DNA of 64,000 bases from Arcobacter porcinus (GTDB taxonomy: Bacteria > Campylobacterota > Campylobacteria > Campylobacterales > Arcobacteraceae): assembly GCF_004299785.2 (NCBI RefSeq), contig NZ_CP036246.2, forward strand, positions 868,001 through 932,000, written 5' to 3'. Positions 17,259 to 26,096 of this stretch are shown in pieces. The notes beneath the pieces are model-generated. The model was not told where the DNA came from. It did not search any database and worked only from the letters and a program-made list of their open reading frames with translations. How positions within the stretch are numbered: the first letter of the stretch is position 1; each line of letters begins with the position of its first letter. Position numbers and translations under genes: made by a program.

Positions 17259-17948
17259 ATGAATTTAAAAAGAAAAATTATTCAAAAGATCAAAGCTATA
17301 TTTGGATTAAACATACTTAAACAAGAGGCAATGTTTAGATTGGCTCTTAAAGAAGAAGGGCTTGATTATAGAAAGTTTAACATTAGTATAAATCATGTAG
17401 ATGGATTAAATATAATTAATGGGATAACTTTATCTATAATTTATCCAAAATCATTTTTCAATAAAGCAAAAATTCTACATTCTAATTCAAAAAAACATAA
17501 ATTTTATTTTAATGGAAATATGTCTAATGATGGTGGTAGAAAAGCAATGCTTGCACCATTTGCTAATTTTTCAGATACAAAGATTGTTGAATCTGACTAT
17601 GGCAGATCACCTTTTACAAAAAATAAATTCAATAAAATTTATTATAAAGAATTATCATTTTCTGAATTTGGTTTATGTCCTCATCAAAAAGATTTTATAG
17701 GTAATAGCGATACTATGTGGACGTATAGATTTATAGAATGCTGTATGGTAAATACAATTCCAGTAATATTTAATGAAGCACCTCTTGGTAAAAACTTTAC
17801 AAGTGGTTTTCATTTCTATACAGATGATATTTTTTTTAAAGAAGATATTCAATTTGATAAACAAAAAGCTTTTGAGAATTATGAACTTGCACTCAATAAG
17901 TTTACTTTAAATAATGAAACTATAAAAAAATTAAAAAGTTTTAAATAA
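17259..17948 (+). CDS. Putative glycosyltransferase, exostosin (GT47)-like
   Basis: This 229-residue protein is not matched to a named enzyme. The C-terminal half has FGLCPHQKDFIGNSDTMW followed by YRFIECCMVNTIPVIF, which resembles the donor-binding motif of exostosin-like (GT47) and related GT-B transferases, where an Arg/Phe-Glu pair precedes a small-residue IPVI strand. It is small for such enzymes. ATG 17259 is chosen; the longer frame from 17190 runs back into rfbH. Context among polysaccharide genes supports a sugar transfer role. Confidence 0.65.
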   Translation: MNLKRKIIQKIKAIFGLNILKQEAMFRLALKEEGLDYRKFNISINHVDGLNIINGITLSIIYPKSFFNKAKILHSNSKKHKFYFNGNMSNDGGRKAMLAPFANFSDTKIVESDYGRSPFTKNKFNKIYYKELSFSEFGLCPHQKDFIGNSDTMWTYRFIECCMVNTIPVIFNEAPLGKNFTSGFHFYTDDIFFKEDIQFDKQKAFENYELALNKFTLNNETIKKLKSFK

Positions 17949-17950
17949 TA

Positions 17951-19216
17951 ATGACTCTTTTAAAAATATCATATTTATCAGCAATTTCAACTATTATAAA
18001 AATAGCAGTAGGATTTATAACAAATAAAGTAATTGCAGTATATCTTGGACCATCAGGTCTTGCTATTGTAGGGCAGTTGATAAATTTTATGAGTTTAATA
18101 CTGAATATATCAGGTAATGCTTTTACAACTGCTACAACCAAATATGTTTCAGAATATAAAGATAATGAAAACTATCTTAAAACTTTTATTTCAACATTAT
18201 TTAAAATAACAATTACTTCTTCAATTATCGTTACTGTGGTAATCAATATATTTTCTGAACAACTAGCTATTAGTGTTTTTGGAAGTAAAGATTTTGAGTA
18301 TATAATCAAAATATTTTCTATTTCTATTCCTATTTTTCTTATAAACAGTTTTGCATTAGCAATTCTTAATGCTTATAGAAAACTTAAAATTTACATAATT
18401 ATAAATATATTAACATCACTTTTTTCTATGTTGTTTATAGTTTTACTTACCATAAAATACAATATTGAAGGAACTTTGCTTTCATATATAGTTGTCCAAT
18501 ATGCAATATTATTACTAACATTTTTAGTTATAAAAAAAGAAGTATGGTTTAAGTTGGCTAATATCAAAGATAAATTTGATATTGAAGTAGCAAAAAAAAT
18601 TGGAAAATTTTCATTAATTACTTTGACATCAGTTTCAGCATCATCAATAACTTTATTGATAGTAAGAGATTATTTATCTGGAAAATATTCAATAGACTCA
18701 GCTGGTCATTGGCAAGGTATATGGTCATTGTCTCAGGTATCTTTAAGTATTATAGCAACAGCATTATCAATTTATTTATTACCAACACTTTCTGCTCAAA
18801 ATGATAAATCAATAATACTCAAAGAGTTGAAAAAAGCATATATATTGATGATTCCTTTTGCTATTTTCATCTCTATTTTTATGATAATTTTTAAAGAATA
18901 CATCACAATTATTCTTTTTTCTAAGGATTTTGCACCTATGAATGAATTGTATCTTTGGCAATTTATAGGAAATGTATTTAAAGTAGGAGCTTGGATAATA
19001 GGGTATTATATAGCTGCAAAAGCTATGGTTAAGACAGCTATTTTCACAGAATTTTTTGTAGGTTTTACTTTTATTGGGAGTTTGATGTTTTTGACAGATA
19101 ATTTTGGATTAGTTGGTTCTTCTTTGGCTTATGCTTTGTCTTCATTACTTCATTTTATGTTAATGATTTTTGTTTTTATAAATAATTTTAAAGGAGAAAT
19201 TAATGCTAATAAATAG
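17951..19216 (+). CDS. wzx: Wzx-type O-antigen/polysaccharide flippase
   Basis: This 421-residue integral membrane protein of the MATE/MOP type has about twelve hydrophobic helices. It begins with the typical first helix (LLKISYLSAISTIIKIAVGF) and has VIAVYLGPSGLAIVGQLINF, the conserved N-terminal segment of polysaccharide flippases. It would move the undecaprenyl-linked repeat unit across the inner membrane. It lies two bases after the previous gene and overlaps the next by 14 bases. With wzy downstream, the locus is of the Wzx/Wzy-dependent type rather than the ABC-transporter type. Confidence 0.92.
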   Translation: MTLLKISYLSAISTIIKIAVGFITNKVIAVYLGPSGLAIVGQLINFMSLILNISGNAFTTATTKYVSEYKDNENYLKTFISTLFKITITSSIIVTVVINIFSEQLAISVFGSKDFEYIIKIFSISIPIFLINSFALAILNAYRKLKIYIIINILTSLFSMLFIVLLTIKYNIEGTLLSYIVVQYAILLLTFLVIKKEVWFKLANIKDKFDIEVAKKIGKFSLITLTSVSASSITLLIVRDYLSGKYSIDSAGHWQGIWSLSQVSLSIIATALSIYLLPTLSAQNDKSIILKELKKAYILMIPFAIFISIFMIIFKEYITIILFSKDFAPMNELYLWQFIGNVFKVGAWIIGYYIAAKAMVKTAIFTEFFVGFTFIGSLMFLTDNFGLVGSSLAYALSSLLHFMLMIFVFINNFKGEINANK

Positions 19217-20066
19217 AATTATCAATAAACTCAAAAAAATAAGTATTAGTGATAATATTTCTACTATTTTAAATAAAAAAGTTATCCTATTTTGGTCACA
19301 TGGCGAGGAAACAGACAAAAATTTTGGTGATGCTATTAATCCAATGTTGTTTGAAGAGATTACAAAATTGAAAGTTGTAAATTCAAGTAAAATTATTAAT
19401 ATGTTTAATAGACCAACATATTATTTTATAGGCTCTATTCTAGACAATTTAAATAAAAATAATGCAATTATTTGTGGTACAGGATTTCAAAATGAAAATG
19501 CAAAAATTTTTAAAAGACCATCAAAAATAATTGCGGTTAGAGGACCACTTACAAGAGGAATTTTTCTTAAGCAAAATGTGGATTGTCCAGAGATTTATTG
19601 TGATCCTGCTTTATTATTACCAAATATATATATGCCTACTAATATACAAAAAAAATATAAAGTAGGAATAATTCCACATTATGTAGATAAAGAAAAATTT
19701 AGTGAACTTGAAATAATAAGTCATGGATTAACTCATTGTTTTATTGATATAGAAGAGAATTGGAAAAAAATTATTGATGATATATGTAGTTGTGAATATA
19801 TATTATCAAGTTCTCTTCATGGAATAATTGTAGCTCATGCTTATAATGTTCCTGCAACAAGAATGATACTTTCAGATAAAATTATAGGTGGGGATTTTAA
19901 ATTTGATGATTATGCTCTTTCTGTAAACAATAATCTTTTAGTAAAATATATAATAGAAGATACTCTTGATTTGAAAAAAAGTGTTGAATATTCGTGTCTA
20001 TATGATACTAAAAAAGCTAGCCAAAAATTTTTGAAAGCGATGAAAGGTGTGAATATTAATGAATAA
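19203..20066 (+). CDS. Polysaccharide pyruvyl transferase family protein
   Basis: This 287-residue protein has the features of the CsaB/WcaK family (polysaccharide pyruvyl transferase): NFGDAINPMLFEEI near the N-terminus, AVRGPLTRG in the centre, DPALLLP, VGIIPHYVDK, and a C-terminal SSSLHGIIVAHAYNVPA. The family transfers a ketal pyruvate or acts as a glycosyltransferase on surface glycans. It may decorate the repeat unit with pyruvate; the acceptor sugar is unknown. It overlaps its neighbours at both ends. Confidence 0.85.
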   Translation: MLINRIINKLKKISISDNISTILNKKVILFWSHGEETDKNFGDAINPMLFEEITKLKVVNSSKIINMFNRPTYYFIGSILDNLNKNNAIICGTGFQNENAKIFKRPSKIIAVRGPLTRGIFLKQNVDCPEIYCDPALLLPNIYMPTNIQKKYKVGIIPHYVDKEKFSELEIISHGLTHCFIDIEENWKKIIDDICSCEYILSSSLHGIIVAHAYNVPATRMILSDKIIGGDFKFDDYALSVNNNLLVKYIIEDTLDLKKSVEYSCLYDTKKASQKFLKAMKGVNINE

Positions 20067-20838
20067 TAATGCAAGTAGTTTTTTAGTAAGCATAATAATC
20101 CCAACATACAACAATGCAAACACAATTTGTAGGGCTATTGATTCCTGTATAAATCAAACTTATAAAAATATAGAAATAATTGTTATCGACGATGGCTCAA
20201 CAGATAACACAAAAGAAGTTTTGAGTAAATACAACAAAGATGAAAGATTTAAGTATATTTATCAAGAAAATCAAGAAAGATCAGTAGCAAGGAATCATGG
20301 ATTAGATGTAGCTAAAGGTGAATATATACAGTTTTTAGATTCAGATGATGAGATATATCATGAAAAAATAGAAAAACAAGTGAATTTTTTGGATGCTAAT
20401 CCTGAATATTTTTTGGTTTATTGTGGTGTTGAATATAAAAATGAGTTAGGACAAATAACTCATACTTTAGAACCTAAGATAAATGGAAATATTGATTATG
20501 AGATATTAAAAGGTAATTTTCTTGCTATTCATTCTCCATTATTTAGAAAAACAGATATTAGATTTGATACAAAAATAAATCGTTTGGAAGATTGGAAATT
20601 TTGGATATATGCTACAAACAATAAAAAAATATATTATTTAGATGAGATTTTGTGTGATGTGCATATTGAAGAACAATCAACAAAAAAATATATTTTAAGA
20701 ATGTTACTAGGGGATATAAATATTTATTCGGAACTTCTCGAAAATTCAGAGTTTAAAAAATATAAATTTAATATTATTTTTTTTAAGCTAAAGAAATATA
20801 TGCAATATTTTTATCATTTTTTTAAAAGTGGGAATTGA
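20059..20838 (+). CDS. Family 2 glycosyltransferase
   Basis: This 259-residue GT-A fold enzyme has the GT2 sequence VSIIIPTYNNANTICRAIDS at residues 9-28, VIDDGSTDNT, SVARNHGLDVAKGEYIQFLDSDD split over residues about 75-97, and the DxD-like SDDE. It probably adds one sugar to the lipid-linked repeat unit. Substrate cannot be told. ATG 20059 overlaps the end of the pyruvyltransferase-like gene. Its 3' end is overlapped by a frameshifted membrane gene. Confidence 0.9.
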   Translation: MNNNASSFLVSIIIPTYNNANTICRAIDSCINQTYKNIEIIVIDDGSTDNTKEVLSKYNKDERFKYIYQENQERSVARNHGLDVAKGEYIQFLDSDDEIYHEKIEKQVNFLDANPEYFLVYCGVEYKNELGQITHTLEPKINGNIDYEILKGNFLAIHSPLFRKTDIRFDTKINRLEDWKFWIYATNNKKIYYLDEILCDVHIEEQSTKKYILRMLLGDINIYSELLENSEFKKYKFNIIFFKLKKYMQYFYHFFKSGN

Positions 20839-21284
20839 TGATACTAAAAACAATTCAGTTGAAAACTTTTTTTTAACATTATTTATTTCAGTTATATTAC
20901 TTTTATACTTTTTTGATTTAAGTATTAGAATAGGGGGAAGAGTTCTTTAGTATAGGAATTTTATTATTTTATTTACTTTGTATTTATTTACTAAGTATAA
21001 AAAAATTTAATAATATTATAAATCCAATAACTTTAATTTTACCATTTTTATTTGCAATAATTTACTATCAATATATGATTTCACAAAGACTAAATGAACT
21101 TTCTTTTCACTTTTTGGAGCTGGTTAAACAAAACATCGCTTATGAAGTGCATAAAAGTATGGTTATAGGTAGTTTGACTACAGAGTTTTTAGTTCAATTA
21201 TTTACAAAAGAAAAGGGAGTTTATGTTGTGATGGATTCTTTTAAAGAGTTACTAAAGGAAAATAGTGTTGAAAATTCAAAATAA
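20828..21284 (+). pseudogene. Frameshifted small membrane protein gene
   Basis: A GTG-started frame (20828) encodes a hydrophobic segment (NFFLTLFISVILLLYFFDL) and stops at 20948-20950. One base out of phase, a frame open from 20934 continues with FFSIGILLFYLLCIYLLSI, a second hydrophobic segment and a soluble tail to a stop at 21282-21284. Removing one G from the GGGGG run at 20933-20937 joins both into a 151-residue protein with about three membrane helices and a roughly 70-residue soluble C-terminus (the part after the ATG at 21075 can stand alone as 69 residues). I do not recognise the family. It may be a decayed gene, a sequencing error, or a switchable one. It overlaps wzy by 20 bases. 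Confidence 0.5.
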
Positions 21285-22446
21285 TTTATTATTGTTATTA
21301 TTCATTTTAATAGTCTTATTTTTGACAAGACAAGTGCCTTTTAATAGTTATTCGTTTATTATGAATATATCAATTATTCTTTTTTTTATTTTTAATTATA
21401 GATATATATTAATCAATATCAATAAAGATAAAATATTAAAGCAATTGTTTTTCTTAACAATTGGTATATCCTTGCTTATGATATTTTACTCATTATACTT
21501 AGAAAATGAACCATCTTTAATAATAAGATTTTACTTAATTATTGTACTTATATTTTTAGCATATTTTGTAAAACCTGATAAAAAATATATTAATATTTTT
21601 ATATTTTTCATAGGTATACAGGCTCTTTTTTTAATATGTTTTGAAGTATATCTTATGGCTAATTTCAGCATTGATACATATTATCCAATTAGACATTTTT
21701 TTCTTAATAATAATTGGGGTGATGTATATACTTACAATGGAATAATTTGGAAAATTCAATTAAAAGGAAATGCGCTATTGCCATTTGCTTTTTTTATTTC
21801 TATGGTTTATTATAAAGGATTTAAAAGGAGTTTAATAGCAGGATTGTTTTTTGTGGCTACACTAGTAGCAGGTAATTTTGCTTATATTCTTGGTATTATT
21901 TTATTTTTAGGTTTATATTATATCTATTCCAAAAGATGGACAATTCAAAAAATAGTTTTAAATGGATTTATTGGAATAATATTAACAATAGTCCTTTTTA
22001 ATCCTACATATAACTATTTTTCAAATGTTGTAGAACAAAAATCTGGACATTCTAATTCTACAAGAATAGATCAAACCCATGTTTTAGTTGAAAATATGAA
22101 TAAAAATTTAGTTACAATTTTATTTGGTCAAGGTTTGGGAAATAAAGTTGATGTAAAAACTGAGTGGAGAGATTATTCAGGTGCTATATATTATGAATTA
22201 CAAGCTTTTTATATTATGAATCAATTGGGAATACTCTTTTTTACTTTTTTCATACTTATAAATATTTTACTTGCTTATTATATGTTTAAATATAAACTCT
22301 TGTTTATTGTTTATGCAAGTTATATATTTTATGCATTATTTAATCCCTATTTTTTAGATACATCTCATATTGTTGTTATAATTATTTTATTAAGTTTAAG
22401 AAAGGTTTTTGATGAAAAAAATATATTCAATACTCGTAGCATATAA
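21265..22446 (+). CDS. wzy: O-antigen polymerase (Wzy) candidate
   Basis: This 393-residue protein is almost wholly membrane-embedded with about ten to eleven helices and a large polar loop around residues 255-310 (NVVEQKSGHSNSTRIDQ... FGQGLGNK). That topology, with a big periplasmic loop holding Arg-rich and FGxGxG-like segments, is the Wzy/WaaL pattern; sequence is poorly conserved in this group so the call rests on topology and context. It starts with GTG at 21265, five bases after AAAGGA. It would link repeat units in the periplasm. No separate ligase is seen in the window. Confidence 0.8.
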   Translation: MLKIQNNLLLLLFILIVLFLTRQVPFNSYSFIMNISIILFFIFNYRYILININKDKILKQLFFLTIGISLLMIFYSLYLENEPSLIIRFYLIIVLIFLAYFVKPDKKYINIFIFFIGIQALFLICFEVYLMANFSIDTYYPIRHFFLNNNWGDVYTYNGIIWKIQLKGNALLPFAFFISMVYYKGFKRSLIAGLFFVATLVAGNFAYILGIILFLGLYYIYSKRWTIQKIVLNGFIGIILTIVLFNPTYNYFSNVVEQKSGHSNSTRIDQTHVLVENMNKNLVTILFGQGLGNKVDVKTEWRDYSGAIYYELQAFYIMNQLGILFFTFFILINILLAYYMFKYKLLFIVYASYIFYALFNPYFLDTSHIVVIIILLSLRKVFDEKNIFNTRSI

Positions 22447-23278
22447 TCCAGATTTAGAAGAACTAAATCAAGCAGTTGAGAGACTCAAAAAACAAACAGA
22501 CATAGTCATAGTGTGTAACAATTCAGATTATGATGTAGAGTTTGAAGGTGAACAGGTTAAGGTATTTAATTTTGGGGAAAATCTAGGTATTGCTAAAGCT
22601 CAAAGCATAGGGATGAAATGGGCATTTGAAAATGGAGCAGACTTTATACTTCAAATGGATCAAGACAGTATTCCCCATGATGATTTAGTAGAAAAACTTT
22701 TAGAGTGTTATGAAGAGCTAACTGAAAAAGGTTATAAAGTTGGTTTAGTTGGTTCTCAAGATTATGATAAAGATACAAAAAAAGAGAGCATTGCACGATA
22801 TAAAAAAGGAATTCTAATACAAGATACGGAATATATTTCGGTTGAACAAATATTGAGTTCAGGAAGCTTGATTTCTATTGAAACATACAATATTATCGGA
22901 GGTATGGATGATAAGTTATTTATAGATGCTGTTGATTTTGAATACTGCTGGAGAATATTACAAAACAAAATGTTTATAATAAAAAATCCTAAAGCTTTAA
23001 TTGCACATAAGCTAGGAAATGGAAATAGAAAAATTTTAAGTTTATTAACAGTTGGGGTGCCTAGTCCTATAAGACATTATTATCAAGTTAGAAATACTTT
23101 GCTTTTAATAAATAGGAGTTATGCACCATTTTATTGGAAATATTCAAATTTCTTAAAAGTAGTATTTAAAATAGTTATTTATCCTTTTGTTTTAGATAGA
23201 GGTTTTTTGAGATTTTCATATATGATGAAAGGTTTAAAAGATGGCATTTTGGGTAAAAGTGGAAAAATAAATGAGTAA
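22412..23278 (+). CDS. Family 2 glycosyltransferase, rhamnosyltransferase-like
   Basis: This 288-residue enzyme begins MKKIYSILVAYNPDLEELNQ and contains NNSDYDVEF, NFGENLGIAKAQSIGMKWAF, and QMDQDSIPHDD, the acidic metal motif. The pattern NPD..L...I with ENxGIAxAxN resembles the dTDP-rhamnosyltransferase (WbbL/RfbF) subgroup of GT2, which fits the complete dTDP-rhamnose pathway in the same locus. ATG 22412 is preferred over the TTG just before it; GAAAGG lies seven bases upstream. It overlaps wzy by 35 bases. Confidence 0.88.
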   Translation: MKKIYSILVAYNPDLEELNQAVERLKKQTDIVIVCNNSDYDVEFEGEQVKVFNFGENLGIAKAQSIGMKWAFENGADFILQMDQDSIPHDDLVEKLLECYEELTEKGYKVGLVGSQDYDKDTKKESIARYKKGILIQDTEYISVEQILSSGSLISIETYNIIGGMDDKLFIDAVDFEYCWRILQNKMFIIKNPKALIAHKLGNGNRKILSLLTVGVPSPIRHYYQVRNTLLLINRSYAPFYWKYSNFLKVVFKIVIYPFVLDRGFLRFSYMMKGLKDGILGKSGKINE

Positions 23279-23990
23279 AGACACTTTAACACCTAAAGAT
23301 TATTTAGTAGAATTTGTATCTAATTCTGCAAGTGCTACTTTACAACTAATACCATATGTAGGAGGAGCTTTAAATCAAATTACCTTTGGTTATTTAAGCT
23401 CATTACAGATAAAAAGAATTGAAAATTATTTAGTTGGAGTAAGTGAGTATTTACAATCTGGTGCAATGCAAAAAGAGGTACTAGATCAAGTAAGTGACTA
23501 TCTTAATTCTGTAGATGGTAAAGAATTTTTTTATCTAAATCTTGAAAAAGTAGCAAAAATAAGAAATGAAGAAAAGCTTAAACTTTATAGAAATATACTT
23601 TTGAATCAATCAGGAAATTTTAAAAGATTTGAACTTGATACAGCTGAGGATTTTTTGAATTTATTAGAAAATATTAAAGTTGAGTCTGTTCAAGTGCTTG
23701 AATTTTTAGCAAACTATAAAGAAGCGAATCCACAAAAGAGAAATATTATTGATGGTGGAAGTATTACTGAAGATATTGAAGATGAAAAAGAATCAGGTTA
23801 TATCAGTCATTTAAAAACAAAGTTTTGTTTTTCAGAAGATGAATTAAATTATTTTCATCAACAACTTATTACAAATGGCTTAGCAGTAGATGATAGTATG
23901 GGATTTGTAGGTGGTAAACCATTAGAAAAGTTTAGAATTACAAAAATGGGTGGGTTGTTCTTGGATTATATTTTGGAGCCTAAAAAATGA
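23271..23990 (+). CDS. Hypothetical protein of unknown role in the polysaccharide locus
   Basis: I do not recognise this 239-residue protein as a glycan enzyme. An amphipathic/hydrophobic N-terminal segment (LQLIPYVGGALNQITFGYL, about 23-41) is followed by a long helical region (to about 165), an acidic linker (GSITEDIEDEKESG) and a C-terminal part that looks like a winged helix ending ITKMGGLFLDYIL. This plan, a short IPYVGG-type membrane-contact segment and a wHTH-like tail, is reminiscent of some abortive-infection-type proteins, but that is only a resemblance. It overlaps its neighbours by eight and four bases, so it is co-expressed with glycosyltransferases. Confidence 0.7.
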   Translation: MSKDTLTPKDYLVEFVSNSASATLQLIPYVGGALNQITFGYLSSLQIKRIENYLVGVSEYLQSGAMQKEVLDQVSDYLNSVDGKEFFYLNLEKVAKIRNEEKLKLYRNILLNQSGNFKRFELDTAEDFLNLLENIKVESVQVLEFLANYKEANPQKRNIIDGGSITEDIEDEKESGYISHLKTKFCFSEDELNYFHQQLITNGLAVDDSMGFVGGKPLEKFRITKMGGLFLDYILEPKK

Positions 23991-24802
23991 AATTTTCAGT
24001 ATTAATGTCAATATATCACAAAGAAAATCCAGATTGGTTTAATAGAGCAATGCAGAGTATTTGGGATGAACAAACCATAAAACCAGATGAGATAGTTCTA
24101 GTTCAAGATGGAAAATTGATTAAAGAACTTTATAAAGTGATAGATAAATGGAAAGAGAAGCTAAAAGATATTTTAGTGATTGTTCCTTTGGAACAAAATG
24201 TAGGTTTGGGAGACGCTTTAAATATTGGAATGCAACATTGTAATTATGAACTCATAGCTAGAATGGATACAGATGATATATCTTTACCTCATAGGTTTGA
24301 AAAACAATTAGAAGTTTTTAAGAATCAAGATATTGATATTTGTAGTGCTTGGATAAGTGAATTTGATAAAGATGAAAAAGAGATTTTAGGACATAGAAAA
24401 CTTCCTGAATTTCAAGAAGAAATAATAAAATATGCAAAATATAGATGCCCTATAAATCATCCAGCTGTTATGTACAAAAAATCACAAGTTTTAAGTGCAG
24501 GTGGATATAAAAAAATGATTTGGTTTGAAGATTATTATCTTTGGGCTAGAATGATTTTAAATGGTATAAAAATTTATAATATGCAAGAAGTACTTGTAAA
24601 TATGAGAGCAGGTTATAGTCAACTTGAAAGAAGAAGTGGATTAAAATATGCAAAAAATGAATTAAACTTTTTAAATACTCTTAAAAAAGAAGGTTTTTTA
24701 AATAATTCTGAATATATCAAAAATATATTTATTAAAATACCAATAAGACTATTGCCAAAAAGTATTATAAAAATAGTATATAAAACTTTAAGAAGAAAAT
24801 AG
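23987..24802 (+). CDS. Family 2 glycosyltransferase
   Basis: This 271-residue GT2 enzyme begins MKFSVLMSIYHKENPDWF and contains VLVQDG, NVGLGDALNIGM and ARMDTDDISLPHRFEKQ, the DxD region. The C-terminal half has WFEDYYLWARMI, typical of the WceF/amylovoran-type galactosyl- or related transferases. Donor sugar is unknown. It is the last gene of the long coupled run from rfbA; a 62-base gap with a possible promoter follows. Confidence 0.88.
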   Translation: MKFSVLMSIYHKENPDWFNRAMQSIWDEQTIKPDEIVLVQDGKLIKELYKVIDKWKEKLKDILVIVPLEQNVGLGDALNIGMQHCNYELIARMDTDDISLPHRFEKQLEVFKNQDIDICSAWISEFDKDEKEILGHRKLPEFQEEIIKYAKYRCPINHPAVMYKKSQVLSAGGYKKMIWFEDYYLWARMILNGIKIYNMQEVLVNMRAGYSQLERRSGLKYAKNELNFLNTLKKEGFLNNSEYIKNIFIKIPIRLLPKSIIKIVYKTLRRK

Positions 24803-24821
24803 AGTTTTAATAAATATTCGA

Positions 24822-24827
24822 TAAAAT
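24822..24827 (+). promoter_or_regulatory. Putative -10 box before the sugar-phosphate transferase
   Basis: TTCGATAAAATCAC contains TAAAAT 38 bases before the next ATG. The gap between 24802 and 24865 is the first real gap since rfbA, so a separate promoter here is plausible. The same GATAAAAT form is seen before tatB and maeB. Confidence 0.3.
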
Positions 24828-24864
24828 CACAATTTATGATTAAGAAAAGATAGGGAAAAACAAA

Positions 24865-25788
24865 ATGATAGTTTTAGGTAGGAAATACAAGTTTACAGAG
24901 TTTGAAAAAGCTAGTTTAAATAAGAAGTTTAAACAACAGCTTATTTTAAGATATACAAACAAAGACCCTATGGAAGTACTAGAAGAGCTTAAAACTCTTA
25001 TAAAATCAGATGTTAAGCTAATAGTTCTAAACACAAAAGCAAAAGTTCCAGATGAGCTTATATCTTTTCTTACAAGCTTACAGTTTGAAAAGAATATTAA
25101 GCTTATAACAATAGAGCAATTTATGGAGAAATATCTTCATAAGTGTTATATCCCAGAAGATCATACAGATTTAAACTATCTTCAAAATATAAAACCATTT
25201 AATATATTTGAATACTCTATCAAAAGAGTTATGGATATTTTAGGAGTTTTACTTCTTTATATTATCTCTTTTCCTATTATGATTTATTCAAGAAGAAGAA
25301 TCAAACAAGAATCACCAGGTACAAGTATGTTTAAACAATTAAGAGTAGGTCTAAACAATAAAGAGTTTAAATGTATAAAATATAGAAGTATGCGATTAGA
25401 TGCAGAAGCCTCTGGAGCTCAATTTGCGTGTGAAGATGATCCTAGAATATTTCCTTGGGGAGATATTATGAGAAAAACTAGAATAGATGAACTTCCTCAG
25501 ATGCTAAATGTATTAAAAGGAGAGATGCATATGATTGGTCCAAGACCAGAGAGAAAGGTATGGATAGATAAATTTGAAAAAGAGATTCCATACTACAATG
25601 AAAGACATCTTGTACGACCTGGAATTACAGGTTGGGCTCAAGTTATGTATCCATATGGAGCTGGAGTTGAAGATGCAAAACAAAAACTTATGTATGATTT
25701 GTATTATATAAAGCATTATAGCCTTTGGCTTGATATTAAAATAATTTGGAAAACAATTTTAGTTGTATTAGGTAAAAAAGGTTTGTAA
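24865..25788 (+). CDS. Initiating sugar-phosphate transferase (undecaprenyl-phosphate sugar-1-P transferase)
   Basis: This 307-residue protein starts the repeat unit by moving a sugar-1-phosphate to undecaprenyl phosphate. The C-terminal bacterial sugar transferase domain (about 117-307) has the membrane hairpin (MDILGVLLLYIISFPIMIY), the KYRSM motif, the catalytic Asp-Glu pair in RIDELPQ and MIGPRPER, then RPGITGWAQVMY. The N-terminal 115 residues are soluble and lack the four membrane helices of full-length WbaP types, so it is an intermediate form. It has its own likely promoter and a convergent role with the upstream transferases. Confidence 0.92.
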   Translation: MIVLGRKYKFTEFEKASLNKKFKQQLILRYTNKDPMEVLEELKTLIKSDVKLIVLNTKAKVPDELISFLTSLQFEKNIKLITIEQFMEKYLHKCYIPEDHTDLNYLQNIKPFNIFEYSIKRVMDILGVLLLYIISFPIMIYSRRRIKQESPGTSMFKQLRVGLNNKEFKCIKYRSMRLDAEASGAQFACEDDPRIFPWGDIMRKTRIDELPQMLNVLKGEMHMIGPRPERKVWIDKFEKEIPYYNERHLVRPGITGWAQVMYPYGAGVEDAKQKLMYDLYYIKHYSLWLDIKIIWKTILVVLGKKGL

Positions 25789-25812
25789 AATTTAATTTGA
25801 TTCTTACTTTAG

Positions 25813-25823
25813 TATGATAAAAT
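25813..25823 (+). promoter_or_regulatory. Putative -10 region of the mazE-mazF pair
   Basis: TATGATAAAAT offers two overlapping -10 hexamers (TATGAT, TAAAAT), about 31-41 bases before the antitoxin ATG. AAAGGAG then lies as the ribosome binding site. The toxin-antitoxin unit thus seems to have its own promoter inside the polysaccharide locus. Confidence 0.35.
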
Positions 25824-25853
25824 GTATGACTATAAATAATAAAGGAGATAAAT

Positions 25854-26096
25854 ATGTTAAGAAAAACAGTAACGATAAATGATAATTTGTATAATACTCT
25901 TATTTCATCTAAGCTTACAGAAAAATATAGCTCTTTTTCTGAATTAGTATCTACTTCTTTGGAACTACTTATAGAAAAGAATAAGAAAGAACAATATAAA
26001 AAAGATATGATAGAAGCTTCAAAAGATAGATTATATATCCAAGATATGGAAGAAATTTCAAATGATTTTAAATATATTGATTTTGAAGAAAAATAG
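25854..26096 (+). CDS. Ribbon-helix-helix antitoxin of a MazEF-type pair
   Basis: This 80-residue protein starts MLRKTVTINDNLYNTLISSK, a ribbon-helix-helix N-terminus (strand then two helices through about residue 45) that would bind operator DNA. The Lys/Glu-rich C-terminal tail (about 46-80) is the kind of flexible segment that neutralises a MazF-like toxin. The toxin gene begins right after its TAG stop. It most likely represses its own promoter. Confidence 0.82.
   Translation: MLRKTVTINDNLYNTLISSKLTEKYSSFSELVSTSLELLIEKNKKEQYKKDMIEASKDRLYIQDMEEISNDFKYIDFEEK

Noticed and set aside
20933-20937. G5 run as a classic Campylobacter-type phase-variable poly-G tract
   Set aside because: Known switching tracts are about eight or more bases; five is too short to claim slippage, so only a frameshift is reported. 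No longer poly-G or poly-C tract was seen in the window.
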